A stretch of DNA of 64,000 nt. Origin: Candidatus Stoquefichus sp. SB1. Lineage in GTDB: Bacteria; Bacillota_I; Bacilli_A; Erysipelotrichales; Coprobacillaceae. The stretch is from the NCBI RefSeq assembly GCF_001244545.1, contig NZ_LN852695.1:186001-250000 (forward strand), given 5' to 3'. Made by a program: the position numbers and the translations under genes. Positions 34,347 to 41,802 of this stretch are shown here, piece after piece. The notes below the pieces were generated by a model. That model searched no databases. It saw nothing but the letters and a program-made list of their open reading frames with translations, and was not told the origin of the DNA. The first letter of the stretch is position 1, and the number at the start of each line of letters is the position of its first letter.

Positions 34347-35690
34347 GTGAATAATCTTAATATAGATTGGCAAAAGACGCTCAATATATTCAAAAGTAAG
34401 CTAGATGAATTTCATATTGATAAGATTAGTTTTGATTCTTTCTTCACAACTTTGCAGGTCAGAGATATTGTTGATAATGATGTCACTATGACTATTGATA
34501 CTCAATGGAGTTTAGATTTTGTATCTACTTATATTGATAATTTAGAAGAAATCTACAACACAATTACGAATGGACATTATCATTTAACCCTTGTGACTGA
34601 AGAAGATTATAATAAAGCAACATCTCAAAAAAATGTTTTATTAAACTTTGAAGATAATCTTAACCCTGATTTAACATTTGAAAACTTTGTTGTTGGTAAC
34701 AGTAATAGAATTGCTCAAAATGCCTCATTAGCTGTAGCAATGAAACCAGGTATTTCTTATAGTCCTTTATTTATTCACAGTAATTCAGGACTGGGGAAAA
34801 CACATTTATTAAATGCAATTGGTAATTACGCTAAAAAACGTGAGCCTTCAACAAAAGTCCTTTTTACAACAAGTGAAAACTTTGTGAATGAATATATCCA
34901 ATCACTATCAAACCATACCATTGAAGAATTTAATTATAAATTTAGACATATTGATATCCTTTTAATAGATGATATTCAATTTATGGCTACAAAAGAATCA
35001 TCTAGTGAAATCTTTTTTAATATATTTAATAGCTTAATTAGTAATAAAAAACAGATTGTCATTACTTCTGATAAACCACCTCGTGATCTAAGAGGTATGG
35101 AAAGTCGTCTAGTCAGTCGATTCTCTTCTGGTTTAACAGTCAGTATTGACACACCTGAATTTGAAACATCAAAAGCCATCTTAAGAAAAAAAATTGAAAT
35201 AGAAAATGTTGATTATCCTATTGCTGAAGAAGTTCTTGATTTTATAGCTTCACACTTTAATACCGATGTTAGAGAATTAGAAGGAAGTTTAAAACGTTTA
35301 TTATTTTATAAACTGATTTGTGGCAAAAAATCTGATACAATAGATTTAAACTTTGCATTAGAAGCATTTAGTGATACATATACTCAACCTGCTCAAAAGA
35401 AGGAATTAACAGTATCTAATATCAAAAAATGTGTTGCTGATTATTACAATCTCACAGTTACCCAAATTAATTCTAAATCTCGTACTTCTAGTATTATTGT
35501 TGCAAGACATATTGCAATGTACTTAGTTAGAGACTTAATTGATGATATTTCTTTTATTCAAATTGGTCATGAATTTGGAGGAAGAGATCATTCAACTGTA
35601 ATGAAAGCTTGTAGTAAAGTTCAAAAGAAATTAGAGAAAGATATGAATTATCGTCAAGCTATTGATGACATCAAAAAGAAGCTTGTGTAA
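34347..35690 (+). CDS. dnaA: chromosomal replication initiator DnaA
   Basis: 447 residues with a GTG start (AAGAAGGTG upstream; the ATG two bases earlier leads straight to a stop). Domain I at 1-85, then the AAA+ domain with Walker A SNSGLGKTHLL (about 142) and Walker B LLIDDIQFM (about 206). Domain IV ends with the DnaA-box reader motif FGGRDHSTVMKA (about 412-423). It opens the origin and represses its own promoter through boxes upstream. Confidence 0.98.
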   Translation: MNNLNIDWQKTLNIFKSKLDEFHIDKISFDSFFTTLQVRDIVDNDVTMTIDTQWSLDFVSTYIDNLEEIYNTITNGHYHLTLVTEEDYNKATSQKNVLLNFEDNLNPDLTFENFVVGNSNRIAQNASLAVAMKPGISYSPLFIHSNSGLGKTHLLNAIGNYAKKREPSTKVLFTTSENFVNEYIQSLSNHTIEEFNYKFRHIDILLIDDIQFMATKESSSEIFFNIFNSLISNKKQIVITSDKPPRDLRGMESRLVSRFSSGLTVSIDTPEFETSKAILRKKIEIENVDYPIAEEVLDFIASHFNTDVRELEGSLKRLLFYKLICGKKSDTIDLNFALEAFSDTYTQPAQKKELTVSNIKKCVADYYNLTVTQINSKSRTSSIIVARHIAMYLVRDLIDDISFIQIGHEFGGRDHSTVMKACSKVQKKLEKDMNYRQAIDDIKKKLV

Positions 35691-35838
35691 AAGTTATGCA
35701 CAGTTATCCACAATTTATTCACCCTCTATTTCTTAAAAAAGAATGATAAAAACACGATTTTTTAAACTTATGCTTATTGTGCACAGTATTATTATTATGA
35801 TATTATTTAAATAATAATAAAAATAAAGGAGAAAAAAG
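35691..35838. other. oriC, dnaA-dnaN region with DnaA boxes and candidate unwinding element
   Basis: TTATGCACA (35694) and TTATCCACA (35704, perfect consensus) lie just behind dnaA. A further TGTGCACAG at about 35778 is followed immediately by an AT-only stretch of TTA and TAA triplets (35787-35826). That resembles a DNA-unwinding element with DnaA-trio-like repeats. Confidence 0.7.
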
Positions 35839-36942
35839 ATGAATTTCAAGATTAAAAGATTAGAGTTACTTAATGCTTTAGCAAAAGTATCCAGAGCTGT
35901 TTCAATGAAAAGTCCTTTACCTGTTTTAACAGGAATTAAATTTGATCTCAAAGAAGATGAATTAATATTAACTGGTAGTGATAGTGATATTACAATTCAA
36001 ACAACGATTAAAGAAAATATTGAAATTCTTGAAAAAGGTTCTGTTGTTTTATCTTCTCGATATATATTAGAGATTATTAAAAAAATTGATTCTGATCAGG
36101 TTCATATATATATAGTAGATGGAACTTTAACAAGAATAGAAGGAGCAAGTTCACGTTTTGATTTAAATGGTACATCTTATATTGATTATCCTAGAATTGA
36201 TTTAAATAAATCTGGAGTCAATTTACAGATGAAATCAACAGATATTAAAGAAGCAATTGAACAAACATCTTTTGCTACAAGTGAAAAAGAAACAAGACCT
36301 GTTTTAACAGGAGTTAATTTTAAAGCAAAAGATCATGTTTTAGAATGTATTGCAACTGATAGTTATCGTTTAGCAAAACGTATATTAAATATTGAGTCTG
36401 ACGTTTCTTTTAATATTATTATTCCTAAGAAAAGTTTAATTGAAATTAGTCGTATTATTGAAAAAGATGAATTAATTGATATGTATGTTTCTGATCGTAA
36501 AGTCTTATTTATATTTGATTCAGTATTAATTCAAACAAGATTAATTGATGGAACATATCCAGATACAAGTCGTTTAATTCCAAATAGTTTTGATTATTCT
36601 ATGACTATTGATAGTGTAAGTTTACTTAATTCTATTGATAGAGCTTCATTATTATCAAATGAGCAATCAAATATTATTAAATTAACAATGAATGAAGATC
36701 AAGTGATGTTATCTTCTTATTCACAGGAAATAGGGTCAGTAGAAGAAAATTTATCAAAAGCTTTTTATAAGGGAACACCACTAAGTATCTCTTTTAGTGC
36801 AAAATATTTAAATGATGCAATTAAAAGTATTAATGGTGATAAGGTCAAAGTCTTATTTACAGGTGAAATGAAACCATTTATTATTAAAGATTTTGAAAAA
36901 GAAGATATCATTCAATTGGTTTTACCAGTTAGAACTTATTAA
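35839..36942 (+). CDS. dnaN: DNA polymerase III beta subunit (sliding clamp)
   Basis: 367 residues with the three-domain clamp pattern: KSPLPVLTGIKFDL in domain 1, ETRPVLTGVNFKA in domain 2, and the C-terminal QLVLPVRTY. AAAGGAG precedes the start. It encircles DNA and tethers the replicase. Its transcript ends at a terminator at 36941-36969. It is not followed by yaaA as in most relatives. Confidence 0.98.
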   Translation: MNFKIKRLELLNALAKVSRAVSMKSPLPVLTGIKFDLKEDELILTGSDSDITIQTTIKENIEILEKGSVVLSSRYILEIIKKIDSDQVHIYIVDGTLTRIEGASSRFDLNGTSYIDYPRIDLNKSGVNLQMKSTDIKEAIEQTSFATSEKETRPVLTGVNFKAKDHVLECIATDSYRLAKRILNIESDVSFNIIIPKKSLIEISRIIEKDELIDMYVSDRKVLFIFDSVLIQTRLIDGTYPDTSRLIPNSFDYSMTIDSVSLLNSIDRASLLSNEQSNIIKLTMNEDQVMLSSYSQEIGSVEENLSKAFYKGTPLSISFSAKYLNDAIKSINGDKVKVLFTGEMKPFIIKDFEKEDIIQLVLPVRTY

Positions 36943-36969
36943 AAAGTATGATTTTGTCATACTTTTTTC
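36941..36969 (+). terminator. dnaN terminator
   Basis: AAAAAGTATGA pairs with TCATACTTTTT and is followed by Ts. Confidence 0.7.
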
Positions 36970-36990
36970 TTTTTTGTCGATTATGTATTC

Positions 36991-37018
36991 TTGATAAAGA
37001 AATTGAATATGATATAAT
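36991..37018 (+). promoter_or_regulatory. promoter of the c-di-GMP riboswitch transcript
   Basis: TTGATA (36991) and TATAAT (37013-37018), 16 bp apart, directly before the aptamer. Confidence 0.6.
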
Positions 37019-37029
37019 AGTCTAGTATA

Positions 37030-37133
37030 AATATTTGGCAAAGCTATCGAAAGGTAGTGACGCAAAGCTAAAGGGCCTTTTTATTGGCAGCCAGTTGCAT
37101 TTTGGTAATAGGTTGCTTTGCACCTATTTTTTA
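37030..37133 (+). promoter_or_regulatory. c-di-GMP-I (GEMM) riboswitch with terminator
   Basis: The leader reads TTGGCAAAGC, CTATCGAAAGGTAG (GAAA tetraloop hairpin), GACGCAAAGC, GGGCC and GGCAGCCAGTTGC in order, the conserved core of the class I c-di-GMP aptamer. A stem AATAGGT/ACCTATT followed by TTTTTT (37107-37133) is the expression platform. The gene behind it makes c-di-GMP, so this is probably a feedback loop. Whether the ligand turns it on or off cannot be read directly. Confidence 0.9.
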
Positions 37134-37154
37134 TTTTGAGAAAGGAATGGAAAG

Positions 37155-39413
37155 ATGAAGAAAACAAAATCATTAATGAAAATATTAATAGCAGCACTTC
37201 TTATGATTTTTACGTTTTGTTCATTCTATGACTTTATTCAACAAACAAATATATTAAATACTCAAACAACATTAGATCATTTAAAAGATGTTGGTAAAGA
37301 AACAGCCAATAATTATAATCAGAGATTTATAACAATGTCTCAGATTTTAAATAGTACTTGTAAATTAATAGAAACAAATGCTTCAAATGAAAAAGATATT
37401 GGTCAAATATTAGATAATGTTCAACAAAATCATACAATGTTTCAAAGATTATGGTTTGTAGATAAAAATAAACGTTTGCATAATTATAAAGAACATCTTG
37501 AAATGGATGCTGTTAATAGTTATGTTGATCTCATGTTAAAAGGACAATCTGGAATAACTGATCCTTTTGAGTCACCATTTAATCACAAAATGGTTGTTGT
37601 TGTTTATAATCCAATCTATAAACAACAAGAAGTTATTGGTGGTGCTATTGGTATTGTTGAAATTAATGATGTAAATCATGATTTTATTTATAATGATATT
37701 TTTGATAATGAGGCTTATGTTTTTGCAACTGCTTCTGATGGGAAAATAATATCTAAAATTAATAATAAGAATACACTTTATTATGGTGATAATTATTTTG
37801 ATTTTTTAAAAAATGATGTTTTATATTTAGATGGAAATTATAATAATGTTATTGATCATATAAAAAATAATAAATCAGGATATATTACTTATCGTTTTCA
37901 TGAAAATTATGAACGTTTGGTTTATTATACACCTGTTAAAATTAATAATTGGTATGTTTTTACTGTTATCTCTAGAGATATAGTGACACAAAAGAATGAA
38001 AAGACTAATCAAATTACTTTCTATTTAATTGTAAAAATGATTATTTTATTTATTATTTTAATGATATTGATTATTATCTATTTTAGAAAGATTAACAAAA
38101 TTAATAGAGATATTAATAGAAAATTAGCTGCAAGTAATCGTAAAATTGAAGTTATTTTAAAACAGACAAATGATCGTATTTTTGAATACAGTATTGATAA
38201 AGATAGTCTAACTTTAGATGCTTGGAATGATTATCCTAAAATTATGTTAAATAGTTTTTTGAGTAATTTGCATAATTATAATTTTGTTTCTAAAGAACAT
38301 GAAAAATTATTAATAGAGAAATTCCATGAAGTTATTGAGAATAAAGATAAGATTGTTTTTGATGCTAAATTCCCATATATCAGTAAAGATGAACAAACAT
38401 GGTTCCATGTTTCTATTATCTATGTTGAAGAAAATCATAAGTTAATTGGGACATTAAAAAATAGTACAAAAGAAATGGAAGAGTATAATATTCTTCTTCA
38501 AGATCAAATGTTTAAAAATTCAATATATTCAAATGCTATGTGTATGTTTGCAGTGAATTTAAAGAGTCGAAAGGTTGTTATTTATCAAGTTGATAGTTTA
38601 TATCATAATGTAATTAATGTTGAATATAATGATGAATTTATTTCAAATGTGATTTCTAAAGTTCATCCAGCTGATAAAGAAAGAGCAAGACGTTTCTTTA
38701 ATTGTGATCGTATTCAAAGTCTTTATCATCATCATGATGGTATTAATCGTATAGAGTATCGTAGTTTTAATGAAGAAATGAATAAATATGTATGGATTCG
38801 TTATAGAATTCAATTTGAAAGACAAAGTAGCAACAATGAGTTATTAATGATTGCTTATGCAAATAATATTAATGAAGAGAAATTAAGACAGTTAGAATAT
38901 GAATTTAAAGCTCAAAGAGATGGGTTAACAGGGTTATATAATCGTCAAAGATTTAATCAATTGGTTGATAATTATTTGCAAGAAAATAATTCTTTGGTTT
39001 GTTATAATGCTTATATGATTGTTGATTTAGATAATTTTAAAAAGATTAATGATAATTTAGGTCATAGTCAAGGGGATCAGGTCATTCAAAATGTTGCTCA
39101 AATATTAGAAAATATTTGTAGTGAAAATGGTTATATTGGACGTTTTGGTGGCGATGAGTTTGTGATTTTCTTATATGATCAGGAGTCATATGCTGAAATT
39201 GAAAACAAGGCAAGAAAGATTTTAAATGAAATTGAAAATATTGAAATTGATAAAAAGTTTGAACTTTCTGCATCCATTGGTATTGCTTTTGTTAAAAATG
39301 AAAAGAATCATATGCAGTTATTTGATAAATGTGATCAGGCGTTATATGTATGCAAAAATAGTGGTAAGAATAGATTCTTTGTATTTATAGATAATGAGGA
39401 TACTAACTTTTAA
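37155..39413 (+). CDS. membrane-bound diguanylate cyclase (Cache/PAS/GGDEF)
   Basis: 752 residues. An N-terminal membrane segment (about 7-27), an extracytoplasmic Cache-like sensor (about 30-275), a second membrane segment (about 288-312), PAS-like cytoplasmic regions (about 330-570) and a C-terminal GGDEF domain. The last starts at DGLTGLYNRQRF and has an intact RFGGDEF active site (about 666). No EAL or HD-GYP domain. The inhibitory RxxD five residues before GGDEF is replaced by SENG, so product inhibition at the I-site should be absent. Expression is under the c-di-GMP riboswitch just upstream. AAAGGAATGG precedes the start. Confidence 0.9.
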   Translation: MKKTKSLMKILIAALLMIFTFCSFYDFIQQTNILNTQTTLDHLKDVGKETANNYNQRFITMSQILNSTCKLIETNASNEKDIGQILDNVQQNHTMFQRLWFVDKNKRLHNYKEHLEMDAVNSYVDLMLKGQSGITDPFESPFNHKMVVVVYNPIYKQQEVIGGAIGIVEINDVNHDFIYNDIFDNEAYVFATASDGKIISKINNKNTLYYGDNYFDFLKNDVLYLDGNYNNVIDHIKNNKSGYITYRFHENYERLVYYTPVKINNWYVFTVISRDIVTQKNEKTNQITFYLIVKMIILFIILMILIIIYFRKINKINRDINRKLAASNRKIEVILKQTNDRIFEYSIDKDSLTLDAWNDYPKIMLNSFLSNLHNYNFVSKEHEKLLIEKFHEVIENKDKIVFDAKFPYISKDEQTWFHVSIIYVEENHKLIGTLKNSTKEMEEYNILLQDQMFKNSIYSNAMCMFAVNLKSRKVVIYQVDSLYHNVINVEYNDEFISNVISKVHPADKERARRFFNCDRIQSLYHHHDGINRIEYRSFNEEMNKYVWIRYRIQFERQSSNNELLMIAYANNINEEKLRQLEYEFKAQRDGLTGLYNRQRFNQLVDNYLQENNSLVCYNAYMIVDLDNFKKINDNLGHSQGDQVIQNVAQILENICSENGYIGRFGGDEFVIFLYDQESYAEIENKARKILNEIENIEIDKKFELSASIGIAFVKNEKNHMQLFDKCDQALYVCKNSGKNRFFVFIDNEDTNF

Positions 39414-39425
39414 AGTTAGTATTTT
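39400..39425 (+). terminator. terminator of the diguanylate cyclase gene
   Basis: ATACTAACTTT pairs with AAAGTTAGTAT followed by TTTTC. Confidence 0.65.
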
Positions 39426-39466
39426 CATTATCTTAATGAATAAGCTATAATAAAGATGGTGAGATT

Positions 39467-40138
39467 ATGAAAAAAATATTATTAGTTGAAGATGATATGG
39501 ATATTATCAGTCATTTAACTTTATTTTTAGAAAGTGAAGGTTTTGTTATTAAAAATACAGATAGCCAAACACAGGCAATGAAGATGATTTATAATCAGAA
39601 TTTTGATTTGATTTTATTGGATTTATCATTAAAAGAAGGCCATGGTTTTTCTTTATATCATGAGATTAAAGACTATCAGGATATTCCTATTATCTTTTTA
39701 ACTGCCAGCAATGATGAATATAGCGTTGTAACAGGATTAAATTTAGGTGCTGATGATTATATTGCGAAACCTTTTCGTCCAAGAATTCTTTTATCAAGAA
39801 TTCAAAGTGTATTAAGAAGATATCAAAAACAGGATATTATCTATCAGTATTTAGATATCAAATTAAATACATTAAGTGGTCAGGTTTATAAAAAAGATAA
39901 AGAAATTATTTTATCAGCTTTAGAATATAAATTATGTCTTATTTTCTTTTCTCATCCTCATCAATTACTCACAAGAGAATTTCTATTAGATGAACTTTGG
40001 AATATTACCGGAGAAGATGTGAGTGATAACACATTATCTGTTTATATTAAAAGATTACGTTATAAAATAGAAGATGATCCTAAAAATCCTCAGATTATTA
40101 AAACCATGCGAGGATTAGGATATAAATTAGGAGAATAA
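39467..40138 (+). CDS. OmpR-family response regulator
   Basis: 223 residues. Receiver domain with the phospho-aspartate in LILLDLSLKEGHG (about 53), the conserved threonine in FLTASND and lysine in IAKPFRP. A winged helix of the Trans_reg_C type follows (about 130-223, ending IIKTMRGLGYKLGE). A TATAAT lies at about 39446. It is one base from the kinase gene. Its candidate target is the ABC operon downstream, through the repeats at 41054-41080. Confidence 0.92.
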   Translation: MKKILLVEDDMDIISHLTLFLESEGFVIKNTDSQTQAMKMIYNQNFDLILLDLSLKEGHGFSLYHEIKDYQDIPIIFLTASNDEYSVVTGLNLGADDYIAKPFRPRILLSRIQSVLRRYQKQDIIYQYLDIKLNTLSGQVYKKDKEIILSALEYKLCLIFFSHPHQLLTREFLLDELWNITGEDVSDNTLSVYIKRLRYKIEDDPKNPQIIKTMRGLGYKLGE

Positions 40139-40139
40139 G

Positions 40140-41030
40140 ATGGTTGAAGTATGTCTCATTATGATTATTTTGATACTGGGATGGACATTGTATCAGAAAA
40201 ATCAAAATATAAAGAAAATATCAAAGCAAGTTAATGATGTTTTATTTCAGCAAAAAGATTTATATATTCAAAATTTTAAAGAAGGATCATTATCTATTTT
40301 AGAAAGTGAAATTGTTAAATTAGTGAATCGATTGTATGAACAAAATCATTTATTAGCTGAAGATAAAATATTATTAAAACAATCTTTAGAAGATATTTCT
40401 CATCAAATGAAAACACCATTAACATCATTAAATTTAATCCAAGAAAGATTAAAATATGCAGATGAAAAAGAATTAAAACATCTTTTAAAACAGCAACAAC
40501 AATTATTAGATAAAATTGAATGGTTAGTTGCTTCTTTATTAAAAATAGCCCAATTAGATGTTGGAACAATTCAATTTCAAAAAGAAGAAATACATATTGA
40601 TGAATTGATTGAACATTTAATCAAACCATTTGAAATTCCTATTGATCTAAAAAATATTCAAATACATATTGATTCACAATGCGAACAATTAAATCATTTA
40701 GATTATCATTGGACCTTAGAAGCACTGCTTAATATTTTTAAGAATTGTGTAGAACATTTACCAGATGAAGGTATAATTAAAGTTATTATACAAAATAATC
40801 CATTGTATGATGAAATTATTATTCAAGATAATGGTGAAGGAATTTCAAAAGATGATTTACCTCATCTCTTTGAAAGATTTTATAAAGGTGAAAATGCTAC
40901 ACAACAAAGTGTTGGAATTGGTTTAGCGTTATCACGTATGATTGTTGAAAAACAAAATGGAACAATTACAGCAGAAAATACATACCCAGGTGTTAAGTTT
41001 ACGATACACTTTTACCATGAAGTTGTCTAA
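40140..41030 (+). CDS. histidine kinase with a short N-terminal membrane anchor
   Basis: 296 residues. One N-terminal hydrophobic segment (about 3-18) and no sizeable extracytoplasmic domain. The H-box is DISHQMKTPLTSL (about 83-95), the N-box NIFKNCVEH (about 201), and the glycine boxes DNGEGIS and GIGLALS are present, so it should be active. The GGAG before its start lies in the regulator stop region. Without an external sensor it may take its signal from the neighbouring transporter (inference). Confidence 0.9.
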   Translation: MVEVCLIMIILILGWTLYQKNQNIKKISKQVNDVLFQQKDLYIQNFKEGSLSILESEIVKLVNRLYEQNHLLAEDKILLKQSLEDISHQMKTPLTSLNLIQERLKYADEKELKHLLKQQQQLLDKIEWLVASLLKIAQLDVGTIQFQKEEIHIDELIEHLIKPFEIPIDLKNIQIHIDSQCEQLNHLDYHWTLEALLNIFKNCVEHLPDEGIIKVIIQNNPLYDEIIIQDNGEGISKDDLPHLFERFYKGENATQQSVGIGLALSRMIVEKQNGTITAENTYPGVKFTIHFYHEVV

Positions 41031-41053
41031 ACTTTTTTTCTTAGTGACAATTC

Positions 41054-41080
41054 TGTCACTTTGTTGTCATAAGCATGTCA
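41054..41080 (+). promoter_or_regulatory. triple TGTCA direct repeat, candidate OmpR-type operator
   Basis: TGTCA occurs at 41054, 41065 and 41076, each 11 bp apart, ending 11 bases before a perfect TATAAT (41092-41097). The spacing of about one helical turn suits OmpR-family dimers, and a normal -35 is missing, which fits activation by the response regulator. Confidence 0.5.
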
Positions 41081-41118
41081 TTATGAAATGATATAATATG
41101 GGTGAATGGGAGGTTATT

Positions 41119-41802
41119 ATGAAAATATTAGAAGTGAAGAATTTATCAAAAATATATGGAAAAGGTGAAAGTGAAGTTATGGCTTTGAATAATGTTTCTT
41201 TTTCTGTTGATAAAGGGGAATTTATTGCTATTGTGGGATCTTCAGGTTCAGGAAAAAGTACTTTACTTCATTTAATTGGGGGTGTTGATCGACCAACAAA
41301 TGGCGAAGTGATTGTCAATGGGATTCATGTCTATCAACAAAATGAAGAAGAATTAGCCATTTTTAGAAGAAGAGAAGTTGGACTTATTTATCAGTTTTAT
41401 AATCTTATTCCAGTATTAACAGTTGAAGAAAATATGACATTACCAGTCTTATTAGATAATCAGTCAGTGAATCAAGGAAGATTAAATGAACTATTAAAGA
41501 TATTAGATTTAGAGAAGAGAAAAGATCATCTGCCAAAACAATTATCAGGAGGACAACAACAGCGTGTTTCTATTGGAAGAGCTTTAATGAATGCACCATC
41601 TGTTGTTTTAGCTGATGAACCAACAGGAAATCTTGATTCAAAGAATAGTAAAGAAATTGTTGATTTATTGAAATTAACACAGAAAAAGTATAAGCAAACA
41701 TTAATTATGATAACGCATGATGAAAGAATAGCAATGCAAGCAGATAGGATTATTGTTATTGAAGATGGTCAAATCAAAAAAGATGAGGTCTTAAAGAAAT
41801 GA
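41119..41802 (+). CDS. ABC transporter ATP-binding protein (MacB/LolD type)
   Basis: 227 residues from the ATG at 41119, preceded by GGGAGG; the in-frame ATG at 41098 overlaps the -10 region. Walker A is GSSGSGKST, the signature is LSGGQQQR and Walker B VVLADEPTGNLDS. It is the LolD-like ATPase of FtsX-type transporters. It overlaps the permease gene by 4 bases. Confidence 0.93.
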   Translation: MKILEVKNLSKIYGKGESEVMALNNVSFSVDKGEFIAIVGSSGSGKSTLLHLIGGVDRPTNGEVIVNGIHVYQQNEEELAIFRRREVGLIYQFYNLIPVLTVEENMTLPVLLDNQSVNQGRLNELLKILDLEKRKDHLPKQLSGGQQQRVSIGRALMNAPSVVLADEPTGNLDSKNSKEIVDLLKLTQKKYKQTLIMITHDERIAMQADRIIVIEDGQIKKDEVLKK

